A DNA stretch of 64,000 bases from Sweltsa coloradensis (GCA_024449915.1 JAMZAV010003266.1:129501-193500); one strand, 5' to 3'. Numbered from the stretch's first letter, positions 11,814-21,717 are shown. The notes: generated from the letters alone by a model not told the origin. Numbers and translations are program-made.

Positions 11814-11896
11814 TGAGAAATAATTTCGTCCATTAAGTTGGCACTTTCTTCAGTCAAACAGGAATGCACTTTCCCCTAGATTGTGTTCATTGACAT

Positions 11897-12367
11897 TCAG
11901 TTCCTCTCTACCACCCTATCTGGTACCATATTGTCTAGTTCTTCCATCACGGGTATCGGAAAATCTTGTACGGGAATGACATTGTCCAGTTCTTCCCTTC
12001 TGAGTTGAGGCTGCAGGACTACCCCATTAATCACAACTCTTACATCTTGTTTGATTACACTTAACTCGTAATCAGATAGTTTCTTTTTCTTTTCAATGAA
12101 TCTCCTTTGATTCGCTAGCTTGTTGGCATTCAGATCTGGTCTTTTATTAGGGTTGCGTTCCCGCCAAAGTTGGTAGGTTTGTTTCAAATTTATTGTCCCC
12201 GTTGTTTCTTGCACATAAAAATGGCACCACATTAATTCGGTATATTCCTCTCTACTCCATGGTTGGTGTTTGTATGTATGATTAAGGTTATCATTATCAT
12301 CAACCTCGTGCTCTATTATAGTTCCAGGGTCATTTTGAATTGCTTCGTTATAATATCCTGGTTCCAT
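11897..12367 (-). pseudogene. R4/Dong-like LINE, N-terminal Myb-like segment
   Basis: The 156-codon frame has WSREEYTELMWCHFY followed by TYQLWRERNPNKRPDLN and KLANQRRFI. This is a helix-rich Myb-like arrangement found at the N-terminus of RLE-type LINE proteins, where it may help bind target DNA. The ATG at 12367 is a plausible start. A stop follows RVVERN, so it is disconnected from the RT. Confidence 0.6.
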
Positions 12368-12370
12368 TTT

Positions 12371-12705
12371 CGATATATTACTCTAACATACAGTGCATCT
12401 TTTTACCAACTTCCTTGATTTTAACTTTCAAGTAACCTTGATCTCCTGCACTGTTGTTGCTATACACCTTTAGCATGCAGTGCATCTCTACTATTTCCAT
12501 TGATGCAATAAACAAAAACACTTTTCCCAGTTATAAAACTGTAAATAATTTTAAAATACTAAAACACAAATATAAACTCATAAAAAATACCATACCAAAC
12601 GTTCTGATATCAAAATTAACACAAAACCTCAACGAAATCCCACTGAAATCACTTTCTAATCAGAGCCAATCTGATAGTATGCCATTTCCAAGTAATGGTT
12701 GTCAT
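12371..12705. other. 5' flank of the R4/Dong-like LINE
   Basis: AT-rich sequence; a plus-strand open frame from 12454 reads through it into the (TTA)n array and ends in poly-Tyr. No domain was recognised. It may be the LINE 5' UTR or older sequence between two TAA tracts. Confidence 0.4.
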
Positions 12706-12706
12706 G

Positions 12707-12804
<98 letters not shown>
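12706..12804. repeat. (TTA)n microsatellite
   Basis: Almost pure TTA for about 100 bases. Read on the minus strand it is (TAA)n upstream of the R4/Dong-like element. Confidence 0.95.
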
Positions 12805-13241
12805 CATTCATTATTATTATTTACTATTTTCATAATGTATCCTGTTTGTTTGCTTTAAGATTTGATTACGAATGACAAGTCTGTTTGTTTTTTGTTTGTT
12901 TTTGGAGGAGACTTTAAATATAGATACTTGGTGCAAGTATGTAAATTTATTCATCTAATACTGTGTTGTTTTTGTGTTAGGTACCTTAAGTATAATATTT
13001 TTATATTCAATATTCAAGTTTTTTTTTTTTTTAAGTTTTGTTACACAGGACGGTGTTCCACTGAGTTTGTTCTATTTTTCTTTGTTATTGTTGTAATAAC
13101 TTCGCACAACCACCGTAGTTGTATGAAATGTACACATTGTCGTGGTTTAAACCACAGACAAGCCTTATTTTAAGGCTTTGTGACCGAAGCATTAAAAAAA
13201 TGTACACATATGTAATTAATGAATTAATAAAAAAAAAAAAA

Positions 13242-13298
13242 AATTATTATTATTATTATTATTATTATTATTTTTATTTATTATTATTTTTATTTTTA

Positions 13299-13365
<67 letters not shown>
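13242..13365. repeat. (TTA)n microsatellite
   Basis: Long TTA tract with a few TTTA/TTTTA interruptions, preceded by an A-run (13220-13232). Confidence 0.95.
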
Positions 13366-13366
<1 letters not shown>

Positions 13367-13389
13367 TTTCTTTATTTTTTATTCTTTCT

Positions 13390-13830
13390 TTTTTAATAGT
13401 ATTCCAAAGAACATCAGAGATTTAGAGACTATTTATGAAATCAAAAGAGAGCTAAAGGCATTTTTATTACGAAATATGCAGTGAAGTTAGGGTTGTTGTG
13501 TATTTGTTATACATAAGTGTTTCATAATTTAATGTACATGAATAAGCACTATAATTTTTCACTGTTCTAGATCTGTTCTATTCAATGTTTATTCACTGTA
13601 TTATCTGCAAAATGTTGCTTCACAAAAATGTTTTTAGCTAGTATAAGTATTTAATTTGCACATTAATTACTTGTTTTTATCTACAATTTTAATCTTTTAT
13701 TTTAGTGGTATGTATTTTTATTTTTATTTTATTTTTTATTACACGCTGAGTCATTCACTGCTAACTGATACTTACTGCTACTTCACTTATTATTGTATTG
13801 CTATCTTGAATTTTGAAATATTGAATTAAA
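13390..13830 (+). pseudogene. CR1-like LINE 3' end (C-terminal codons plus 3' UTR)
   Basis: The frame at 13390-13484 ends with FNSIPKNIRDLETIYEIKRE, a C-terminus pattern typical of CR1/L2/Daphne-like LINE ORF2 proteins. A UTR of about 340 bases follows and ends in a run of about 20 A and then (TTA)n. It is 5' truncated at a (TTA)n array and cannot encode an enzyme. Clade assignment is tentative. Confidence 0.5.
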
Positions 13831-13847
13831 AAAAAAAAAAAAAAAAA

Positions 13848-14034
<187 letters not shown>

Positions 14035-14066
14035 TAAAAAATGTAATGTTTCTAATTGCAAGCGCT

Positions 14067-14206
14067 CTGAAACTAGAGGCGAGCTCTGGCAGTCGTCGTC
14101 GGTGATCCTTCCCCATCCCCATCATTTGATTTTCCTCTCTTACTTCCCTAGGCTAGAGTGTGGCATTATGACCTAACGGTTGACTCGTCCTTAATACAAA
14201 AAAACC
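14067..14206 (+). repeat. SINE-A copy, internally deleted
   Basis: It has 'gaaactagaggcgagctctg' and 'gtcgtcgtcgg', then jumps to 'aggctagagtgtggc' and the tail. The triplet-rich middle is missing. Confidence 0.75.
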
Positions 14207-14221
14207 AAAACAAAAAACAAA

Positions 14222-14316
14222 ACTACAATTATAATTTCTTCACTAACTATATCACATGCGAGGCCATGTGACCTATGTTCGGTTGAAGCGCCCTATAGAT
14301 TCTCACGTCGTCTACG
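14222..14316 (+). repeat. LINE-B 3' tail
   Basis: It shows 'aactatatcacatgcg', then 'gttcggttgaagcgcccta' and 'ttctcacgtcgtc'. Confidence 0.75.
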
Positions 14317-14376
14317 CAGCACGCGGGTTCGTGTCCAGCGTAAGGCATGGGTTTAAGTAATTGTCCTGCACCCTTA
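14317..14376 (+). repeat. SINE-F (type 2), left half
   Basis: It matches 22428-22480 and 56228-56285: a tRNA T-arm-like 'gcgggttcgtgtcc', then 'ttaagtaattgtcctgcacc'. The copy is cut by the palindromic element that follows. Its right half resumes at 15763. Confidence 0.7.
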
Positions 14377-15762
14377 TAATCCTGTCAAATAAGAATTTTT
14401 GGAGGAAAAAATTGCGATGTCGCTGAATTTTTGCAGAGACCTTCCTTAAATGATACTTATCAACATACTAAAACTCCCCTACAATCGGACTGGAGCTTCG
14501 GCCGCCATATTGGAAAATGGCGGCCAAAAAGTGTTGATTATCGAATATCTCCATATTGGTTGGAGATAGACAAAATAATTCAATGGCAAAAATATTCCCC
14601 ATTCAATTCCCTACAAAAAGGTATCTTCTATAGTTTTGGTAGGGGCAAAGGTTACGTCACAAAATCGTGGTTTATATGTTGCTCATTGGAGTACCAGCTA
14701 ATTTCCTAATTTTCACGCCCAGCATCAAACAATGCCCGGTAAATCCGTGAGAAATCGATTGAAATACAAAAGGACTTTTGTACGGGGTTCATGAAAGCTT
14801 CCATTAGTATTTTAAAAAATCAGGTCTGCAAAATAGGATTTTGCATTTACCCGGAATTTGGGTTTTTCCATTGTTGGCATTTCCTAAAAAATACCATATT
14901 TGACTGTCCATTATTAAGCACTAAATAGCTTTGGAGGAAAAATTCTTTCTACACACATTGAAATGACTTAAATAATGATCTGATTACAACCAAAGTTTAA
15001 ATCCAATATGGCTGCTAATTCCTAATATTCACAATATGAATACTGTTTTCGTGCTGTTTTTACACTCTTTTTGTTACATAATTCACTTTGATGTTGTGGA
15101 TATTAGGAATTTGCAGCCATATTGGATTTCAACTTTGATTGTAATCGGATCATTATTTGAGTCATTTCAATGTGCGTAGGAAGAATTTTTCCTCCAATGC
15201 TATTTAGTGCTTAATAATGGACAGTCAAAAAGGGCAATTTTGTGGAAATGCCAACAATGGAAAAACCCTAATTCCGGGTAAATGCAAAATTCGATTTCGC
15301 AGACCTGATTTTTAAAATACTAATAGAAGCTTTCATGAACCCCGCACAAAAGTCCATTTGTATTTAAATCGATTTCTTACGGATTTACCGGGCATAGTTT
15401 GATGCTGGGCGTGAAAATTGGGAAATAAGCTGGTACTCCAATGAGCAACATTTAAACCACGAATTTGTGACGTAACCGTTGCCCCTACCAAAACTATAGA
15501 GGAAACCTGTTTTGTAGGGAATTGAATGGGGAATATTTTTGCAATTGAGATATTTTGTCTATCTCAAACCAATTTGGAGATATTCGATAACTAACACCTT
15601 TTGGCCGCCATTTTCCAATATGGCGGCCGAAGCTCCAGTCCGATTGTAGGGGAGTTTTAGTATGTTGATAAGTATTATATAAGGAAGGTCTCTGCAAAAA
15701 TTCAGCGACATCGCAATTTTTTCCTCCAAGCGTCAATATACGATCTTATTTGACAGGATTAT
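14377..15762. mobile_element. 1.39 kb palindromic (fold-back) DNA transposon, non-autonomous
   Basis: Both termini read 'taatcctgtcaaataag' inward, and the arms pair over about 640-670 bases each around a centre near 15070. The arms share the 'ccgccatattggaaaatggc' block at about 14500 and 15610. Only short chance open frames exist. Flanking 'tta' on both sides gives a candidate 3 bp target duplication, as for PIF/Harbinger-type elements. The superfamily is inference because no transposase is present. Confidence 0.8.
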
Positions 15763-15900
15763 TACTATCACCACTCATCGTCTCGAATATCAATAATGCA
15801 ATAAAGTAGAGACGTAAAGCTTAAAATATTAACCACCAGCTGTTTACCTGTTAAATACTCTTACTGTATTCCTGACAATATTGTCAAATTGAAAAGATTC
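15763..15900 (+). repeat. SINE-F (type 2), right half
   Basis: 'ctatcaccactcatcgtctc' continues the interrupted SINE; compare 22485 and 56290. Sequence to about 15890 resembles 56330-56410 ('aaccaccagctgttt', 'tcctgacaatat'). Confidence 0.65.
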
Positions 15901-16024
15901 CCTTGACAAAATCTAGTAAATTTATTTGTTATAATAATAGTCAATTTCTAAATATTGAATCAAAATTTTATATCAAAAATTTAAACACTTTGATACCAAC
16001 ATATTATTTAAGCCCCTTTTCCAT

Positions 16025-16170
16025 TATATTAGCCTCGTTGACCTGGAGTCGCCCGCGGTTGGAATCGTGTCCAACAAGTTGGGTCGGTGTTTCCTGATTA
16101 AAATACCGGTCTGTGCTTGGACAATGCGCGCTCGTCGGTGGTGGCAGCGTCGACAGGGTTGGCTTGGTTT
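16025..16170 (+). repeat. SINE-F (type 1)
   Basis: It contains 'gttggaatcgtgtccaac', a T-arm-like hairpin, 'ttgggtcggtgtttcctg' and 'cgctcgtcggtggtg'. Related copies are at 19270, 48178 and 57318. Confidence 0.6.
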
Positions 16171-16189
16171 GTTTTAAAAATTAAAACAA

Positions 16190-16266
16190 TAAAACTTTTA
16201 AATGTCTCGCTACCCGTTCATGACATTTTTATTTATCGGTTTGTTTTGTAGCGGTGGTGTTCAACG
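16190..16266 (+). pseudogene. Penelope-like RT fragment, plus strand
   Basis: The frame LLNVSLPVHDIFIYRFVL is the plus-strand equivalent of a segment found on the minus strand at 18293-18350. It is a second, oppositely oriented relic of the same Penelope-like family, separated from the larger copy by about 300 unassigned bases. Confidence 0.55.
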
Positions 16267-16665
16267 ATAGATGATATTTTTCTGTTGCCGTTTTAGAGAA
16301 CATTTTGAATTCTTCTTCATGACTTGAAATACGATATGAAGTTTTTAAATTTACTATTGTTTCTTGTTCTAGTTTTTTTTTCTATTGTAACTTTAAGTTT
16401 TGTTATTGGTTAACGTAAATAAGCTTCCTAAATTCACTGTCAGATTCTCATTTTCTAGACAACTTTCCTATTTCGCAGTCTTCCACCCCAAACATGTTCC
16501 TCTTGAACCGGCACTATCTCTTGGACTGGGTCTATGATATCTTCCCCAATAGGGTTGACTTCTTTAAACTGTATTGTTTATAATAAAGCGACAGTCTTTA
16601 GAACAGGATACCATGCATGGCTGAGGACAAAACAGTGATCCATGTTGAAATTTTTGGAATGTTTC

Positions 16666-17139
16666 TCAATTTATTGTCTTCCTTACTATTCGTGTCACAG
16701 CTGAATCAACCTTACACAAGACAGATGATTGATCAAATTGAATTTTATGTTCCAATTCTACAGCGTGATCAGCTACAGCAGACAGGCGTTGATGTCTTTG
16801 AAAATCGTTTACTCCTCTATCATCTCGAATTGCCTTGGCTGCTAAACCCAGTCGTATGTGTCGTTCATGCTCCTTTAATCTGGTTGATATTTTTCTCCCG
16901 GTCTTTCCAATGTAGACATCTCCACATTCATATGGTATCTTGTAAATTCCACGACTGTCAAATGTATTAGAATCCTTAACGGGTCGAATGAAAGAGCTTA
17001 TTTTCCTATCTGTACAAAAACTAGTCTTGATGTTCTTCTTACTCAATAATCCACTTATTCTGTCCGTGGTCTTGTGAACAAACGGCAGCACTGCTACAGC
17101 CACTGGTTCCACTGAGTCGACTTCGTTTTCTTCCCTCAA
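16666..17139 (-). pseudogene. GIY-YIG endonuclease domain of the Penelope-like element
   Basis: The motif is GIYKIPYECGDVYIGKTGRK, with the GIY and YIG tripeptides 11 residues apart, followed by RLKEHERHIRLG where Arg and Glu/His occupy catalytic positions. Upstream DRKISSFIRPVKD is the usual linker. The frame is open upstream without a break to about 17245 (ELEVLENAFLQNGYS), so the true protein starts far upstream in the RT. A frameshift near 16680 precedes the last codons (HSKNFNMDHCFVLSHAW). Confidence 0.85.
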
Positions 17140-17465
17140 CTTGCATGTCCTTGAAAATGCTTGTTTTATGATTTTGAGTGAATATCCATTCTGGAGGAAT
17201 GCATTTTCTAAAACCTCTAGTTCCCCGTGAATGTTGTTTTCATTGTTAAACGTTCGACCTGATGGTGAGTGAACTTAAAACTGCCATGTTCTGTTTCGGG
17301 TGGTGGTGAGAATCGTCATGTAAGTAACGGTCCGTGTGTGTGGCTTTCTGTACACCGTGTGTGCTACCTTACCGTCCTCGCCTCTCTTAACCAGCACGTC
17401 TAAGACAGCTAGCTGATTGTCTGCTTCTATTTCCATAGTAAACAATGCTTTGTTCTTGTGAATTC
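17140..17465 (-). pseudogene. Penelope-like RT thumb and connection
   Basis: Translation gives ALFTMEIEADNQLAVLDV and, after a one-base deletion near 17350, [18 protein letters not shown]. This is the conserved Penelope pattern downstream of the palm. It is in line with the GIY-YIG frame after a stop near 17255. Confidence 0.75.
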
Positions 17466-17951
17466 AGAAAAGGTGGTATCGTCTAGAATTAGGTCACACT
17501 CGTCTAACTCACGGATATCTCTTAACCAGAGAAAAGGTTATTCCCATATGTGACACATGTGATGTACCTTTAACCGTTCATCAAATGCCAGCAGAATGTA
17601 CCAAATATGATGCCTTGCCCACTCAATTTGATCTCTCCCAAACATATGAAGAACTTCTTTCATATGATAACGACGTCAAACTTTCTAAATTTCTTATTCC
17701 ATATTAATCTATTTGACAAAATTTAATTCACATCATACACATTTCTTTATTTTATTTATTTTCATTCACATACATAACTTTTATTTTGCTATTACTTTCA
17801 TCATCAACAATTTATTTTTGTTATTTATACACTAAGAAAACAATCTTATCATCAAACACACCATAAACTCATCTCTTTAACTTTCATTATCACAGGCGGC
17901 GCAATATAATCTAACCGGTTGAAGCGCCTTAGTTTCTCACGTCGTCGTCAT
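17466..17951 (+). repeat. LINE-B copy inserted in the Penelope-like RT
   Basis: It runs from 'agaaaaggtggtatcg' through 'ccagagaaaaggttattccc', the UTR and the tail to 'ctcacgtcgtcgt'. It is in opposite orientation to the host element and separates the YIDD region from the thumb. Confidence 0.85.
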
Positions 17952-18080
17952 TTCTTCTAGAAATAGATCAAGAGATTCTCTTCCGTGTTGCCAAATGCAA
18001 TAAATATCATCTATGTAACGTAGCCAACACTTCGGTTTGAGAGGTACTCGTTTTAGCAATCATCCATGAAAATATTTGCC
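17952..18080 (-). pseudogene. Penelope-like RT palm with YIDD
   Basis: The minus strand reads PLKPKCWLRYIDDIYCIWQH and ends at FLEEM. YIDD supplies the catalytic aspartates (18006-18017). ANIFMDD lies just upstream in another frame, so there is at least one frameshift. Confidence 0.85.
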
Positions 18081-18199
18081 CTCCCCTCAGCCGTGGCTGG
18101 TTCTCACCAGCATGTGTCCGTCCTCTCCATATACCATAGGCTAGAGTGGTGCAATGACCTAACGATTGACGCGTCCTTAATACAAATAAACCAAAAAAA
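18081..18199 (+). repeat. SINE-A copy, 5' truncated, inserted in the Penelope-like RT
   Basis: It starts at 'ctcccctcagccgtggctgg' and ends at 'aataaaccaaaaaaa'. It lies between the motif-B codons (18200 onward) and the ANIFMDD codons. Confidence 0.85.
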
Positions 18200-18361
18200 C
18201 TAGAACTGGAGACAGTGGGAACCCATTGCTAAACCTTCTGTCTGTTGGTAATAGTTCCCACTAAATCGAAAATAGTTACACTCGGTACACCGCTACAAAA
18301 CAACCCGATAAATAAAAATCTCATCAACTGGTAGCGAAACATTTAAAAGTCGTAAAATAAA
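18200..18361 (-). pseudogene. Penelope-like RT, motif B region
   Basis: Translation reads LLNVSLPVDEIFIYRVVL, one stop, then RCTECNYFRFSG and YYQQTEGLAMGS. This is the conserved block before Penelope motif B. The upstream RT is lost at the LINE-B starting at 18362. Confidence 0.75.
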
Positions 18362-18527
18362 TCTTGTTTCGCTATGACTGTCATCTCCATTGTATTATTT
18401 TATTTTGTAAACTTATAAAACAATATAATCATCAAATTCGGCATAAACTCACTTCATTGACTTTGAATATCACGGGGCGGCGCAATATGACCTAACCGGG
18501 TGCAGCGCCCTAGTTTCTTACGTCGTC
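18362..18527 (+). repeat. LINE-B 3' tail
   Basis: UTR 'tttcgctatgactgtcatc', 'aatcatcaaattcggc', tail 'gcaatatgacctaaccgggt' and 'cttacgtcgtcc'. Confidence 0.8.
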
Positions 18528-18633
18528 CACGAGTGTAAAGATGAACCCTACCCGACATGGTTTTCAGGTTCATGTGAGTACTTTGCCGTGTGAGTTTATC
18601 GATCGATCATATCGTAAATCACAAAAAAAACTT

Positions 18634-18957
18634 CCCTAGTAAAAATATTTGGTTGCCAAATGGTTGCCAAGTGGTCACCAACAGGTCACCAACTAGTTCA
18701 CCAAGTGATGCCAAGTGATCGCCAAGTGATCACCAAAAGAAGCCAAATGGTCGCCAACAGGTCGTTTTTGTGTGAAAATACTGCATTGCAAAGTTGGTGA
18801 CCCGTTGGCTGCCTTTTGGTGAATGCTTGGCTGTCATATATTTCTTTTGAAATTTCGTTGGCGACCTTTGGTAACCACTTGGGGATCAAAAACAAGCCTT
18901 GGTGATCTGTTGGTGACCGCTTGGCTACCGTTTGGCAACCAAATATTTCTACAAGGG
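18634..18957. mobile_element. 324 bp TIR element (MITE-like) with GGTCACCAA repeats
   Basis: The ends pair: 'ccctagtaaaaatatttgg' on the left against 'ccaaatatttctacaaggg' on the right. Complementarity continues for about 55-60 bases. Inside, units such as 'gccaagtg' and 'ggtcaccaac' recur. It has no coding capacity; superfamily unknown. Confidence 0.75.
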
Positions 18958-19099
18958 TTGGTTGGCCATTGAATTTGGTTTGCTCCAAGCAGTTTCTTAT
19001 TGTATTGAGAAAAGACAACATCAAAATGCATCAGTTAAGTTCAATCCAAGAACTCAAACCAACCTGGATTTTAAGTTTCATGAAGACTGGGTATTGCAC

Positions 19100-19222
19100 C
19101 CTTATCTTTTATAAACTTTGAAAACAATTAATCATAAAACACACCATAAACTCATTTCATTAACTTACAATATCACAGGCGGTGCCATATGACCTACCCG
19201 GCTGTAGCGCCCTAGTTGCTCA
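19100..19222 (+). repeat. LINE-B 3' tail, diverged
   Basis: It has 'cataaaacacaccataaac' followed by 'catatgacctacccggctg' and 'gcgccctagttgctca'. Confidence 0.7.
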
Positions 19223-19269
19223 GGCAAGTTTTCCATCACGAGGCACATACATTTCTAATGTTGGTCGAA
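19223..19269. other. Short unassigned spacer
   Basis: Contains 'cgaggcacatacatt', also seen after SINE-E near 31098. No further assignment. Confidence 0.3.
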
Positions 19270-19415
19270 ATCAGCCTTGTTGATTCTGGCGCTATCCGCA
19301 GGTGGAATCGTGTCCAGTCTGATTGATCGTCGTTTCCTACTTAAAAATGCCGGTCGCTAGCTGGTCATTGTTCGCTCGTCGATGGTGTCTGCGCCTGCAG
19401 CGTTGACTTGGTCTT
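19270..19415 (+). repeat. SINE-F (type 1)
   Basis: It shares 'ccttgttgattctggcgct', 'ggtggaatcgtgtccagtct' and 'gttcgctcgtcgatggtgtc' with 48178-48325. The tail towards 19640 ('aatatcgggtactcat', 'cttgccaacaca') also matches 48500-48600, so the paralogy is longer than the SINE. Confidence 0.65.
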
Positions 19416-19689
19416 CTGTGACAAAGTGGGGAGAATTAATTTTTAAATATTATTTAGCATACGTTGAATTCATTCAAAACGAACAATAGAAGTCACAATA
19501 ATGAATAAAATTACTTGAACTTTCTAAAGTGACGATTTTAAATGAATTTCTTTTGTTCAATAGACTAGATTGTCAATATCGGGTACTCATAAGACTTCCC
19601 TATTCTTGCCAACACACAACCCTAGAACTACGTAAACATGAATGTTTAAAGTAGTTTTTAAAGGTTTTGACCCCGTCAACGTCCAACGC

Positions 19690-19745
19690 ATACAAATACC
19701 GATGCGATATGACTAAACAGTTGACTCGCCGTTAATCTTAATAAT
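19690..19745 (+). repeat. SINE-A-like tail only
   Basis: 'gcgatatgactaaacagttg' followed by 'actcgccgttaat' resembles the SINE-A tail. The body is absent. Confidence 0.4.
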
Positions 19746-19881
19746 CTCAATTGAACCAAATAAAATAAAATTAGAAAATAATGTAAAAATATTCATCAAA
19801 TTCCATTAATTGACTACAATATCACAGGCGGCGCAATAAGGACCCACCAGTTTGAAGCGCCCTACTGTTTCTCACGTCGGT
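19746..19881 (+). repeat. LINE-B 3' tail
   Basis: 'caggcggcgcaataaggac', 'gtttgaagcgccctact' and 'tctcacgtcgg'. The copy at 55785-55905 is its paralogue. Confidence 0.75.
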
Positions 19882-19937
19882 CTCGATTGTTAATAATTAT
19901 GATGGAGTAATAAATCATATTATGAAGAACTTAATTA

Positions 19938-20791
19938 AACGAGGGAGCGGAGCGACTGAGTGTCTCCATTCAACTCAAACGGCGCTTATTCTATGAGTCT
20001 GTGGGTCTGTCTGTCTGTACGTCGAAAATCAGCCGAATCGCTGAACAGATTGCGCTGAAATTTTATACAGACATCCGGCGCTAGTTTACTGAAACTGCGA
20101 ACAAAATCAGCTAGATTCATTGAGATTTTAACCTACAAGAAATAATAATTTAAAAAATAGGCTGCTAATGTGTCGAAATTATTTTAACGACAGTGGTTTT
20201 GATTTTGAAAAAAAGAATTTTGGTTGTTAGTTGCCTGGCCGTGAAATGCCGTGGCCAAGGTTTATCGAAACTTGCACGCTCAAGGTACCCCCAAATTCCG
20301 CCCGGAGATTGAGTAAACCTTGAAATATTTACACGTATTTTGTACTGGCTATGTTTTCCATAGTTTTGTCACAGATGATAGACTACACTGCGATATGTGC
20401 ATTTCAAAATATGTTGATTTTTTTAAAATACAATCTTACCAATTAAAAAAAAAATCCTGACCAGGGGATTGAACCCAGGTCTCCCACATTTTTTGCATAA
20501 GGGCGCCTTAGCCAACTTGACTAACGCCAAAGTCGTTGTTTAACGAGTGAGCGAGTCTTATGCTGAGTACCCGGGAACATTAGCATTTAAAACTGATAAT
20601 TATATTGGTATACATAATAGGGTTTTTGAGTTAAGTTGGTATAAGGGCGCGTCAACTGTAAGGTTATAATGCTCCATTATAGCCTATGATAGGCTAGGGA
20701 GGCCTAAGGTGGGAGGAATAAAAGAAATGTTACCGGGTACTTAACACGTGGCTCACTCTCTCGTTTAACAACGATTTTGGCGTTTTCCTAG
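19938..20791 (-). mobile_element. Composite element D, copy 1 (reverse orientation)
   Basis: An 854 bp unit: one end 'aacgagggagcggagcgac', the other 'ggcgttttcctag'. In minus-strand order it holds a module with inverted ends, a tRNA-like segment, a unique body and an outer end. A second copy lies at 60511-61512. The empty site is visible at about 55940 ('gaacttaattataatcatt'), so this is one insertion unit. Terminal CTAG followed by T and a small hairpin before it resemble Helitron-type 3' ends; the superfamily is inference. Confidence 0.75.
20454..20526 (-). repeat. tRNA-like segment inside element D (degenerate)
   Basis: On the minus strand 'agtcaagttggctaaggc' fits a Pol III A box and 'gggttcaatccc' is a perfect B box. 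The acceptor stem does not pair well, so it is not called as a functional tRNA. Confidence 0.7.
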
Positions 20792-20825
20792 TAATAATCA
20801 TCAAACACAACATAAACTTATTTCA
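20792..20825 (+). repeat. LINE-B fragment joined to SINE-A
   Basis: 'aatcatcaaacacaacata' is LINE-B UTR. It passes directly into SINE-A 3' sequence at about 20826. The same joint occurs near 55985. Confidence 0.6.
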
Positions 20826-20912
20826 GCATGGCCCCATCCTTCCCATATTCCCTAGGCTAGAGTGACGCATTATGACCTAACGGTTAACGCGCCCTTAGCT
20901 CAATTCAACTTT
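20826..20912 (+). repeat. SINE-A 3' part
   Basis: 'catggccccatcc' then 'ctaggctagagtgacgc' and the tail 'gacctaacggttaacgcgc'. Confidence 0.75.
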
Positions 20913-21717
20913 TTTTTAAAGCGAATGTTTTGTTACCCTTACGAACTGATATTAAGCCCGAAGAAAAATCAACAGTCAGTCGATTTTATTTTACTTTATT
21001 TTTCATGAATTGACCACTACAGCATAATTATTACTCCATTTTATAGTGGCAAGTATAACAACTGATGATTAACAACGATGCATGATGATGAAGAAGGGAG
21101 GAGAGGAAACCCGGTACCGGCACGTAGCCTACTCTTTTCGAAAAGTACCGAGGGAACCAACGGCCTTACATCCCATCCGAAAGGACGGTGTTACCTTGAC
21201 AGCCGTACAGGTTCCTCGTCAAGCAGTCAAACGTCAAGGAGAACGAAGCCGTTACAAAAGCTGTTGAACCCTTGTCTAATTCTCCAACCTTACGTTTTAA
21301 TTGGTGGCGCCACCGAGCCTAAAAGATTCACCCTGCAGACCTGATAATAATAAAACAAGGAGCCAGTGCCTATTGGATTAGTTAAAACACAACATACACT
21401 CAATAATGTACGTATAAAATAGTATGATATTAATGCACAGACGCAAACAGGCACATTATGAACTAATGGTTCACGAGCAAATACAACGTTTTTTATTCTA
21501 TTTATGTATCATCAATTACATCGGGATATAAATCAGATTAATAGTTTTTTCTTTTATCACCCAATTGATATTATAATCTAAATTATTTTTGGCATTATCT
21601 ATCACAGTGTATCACATGTCGCTAAATAATTTCGACCACGACATTGAAAATTTTCAACGTTGCAACGAGGCCGAAATGATTCAAAACTATTAGTAATTCA
21701 GTCTTTATTTGCTTAAA
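20913..21717. other. Unassigned sequence with a dispersed-repeat-like segment
   Basis: Between 21095 and 21345 a GC-richer block ('gaaacccggtaccggcacg', 'catcccatccgaaaggacgg') gives two overlapping open frames without a known domain. Its style matches non-coding arthropod repeats. A possible SINE-A-like tail ('cacattatgaactaatggtt') lies near 21453. The rest is AT-rich with nothing recognised. Confidence 0.4.

Larger units (their letters stand above)
7790..12370 (-). mobile_element. R4/Dong-like LINE (RLE class), nearly complete but decayed
   Basis: Minus-strand pieces follow the order of an R2/R4-superfamily LINE: a Myb-like N-terminal segment (11897-12367), linker, reverse transcriptase (about 9600-11400), a Cys/His knuckle (about 8460-8600) and a restriction-like endonuclease (7945-8460). 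The 3' end abuts a (TAA)n tract, the target preference known for Dong. The element is interrupted by a SINE-A (8868-9229) and a LINE-B (10206-10705), leaving about 3.7 kb of element. Several frameshifts and stops show it is not functional. The clade name rests on the RLE motif order and the TAA target; assignment to R4 rather than another RLE clade is inference. Confidence 0.75.
16578..18361 (-). mobile_element. Penelope-like element, RT and GIY-YIG, interrupted twice
   Basis: On the minus strand: fingers/palm segment with NYYQQTEGLAMGS, ANIFMDD, the catalytic YIDD (18006-18017), thumb (FTMEIEADNQLAVLDV), a linker, and the C-terminal GIY-YIG nuclease (16666-17139). The frame ends near 16578. 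A SINE-A (18081-18199) splits motif B from ANIFMDD, and a LINE-B (17466-17951) splits the palm from the thumb. One in-frame stop and several 1-base frameshifts make it a pseudogene. Penelope-like elements use this RT/GIY-YIG pair for retrotransposition. Confidence 0.85.

Noticed and set aside
21078..21344. Two overlapping plus-strand frames as a gene
   Set aside because: They overlap in different frames, have no domain, and lie in a block that looks like a dispersed non-coding repeat.
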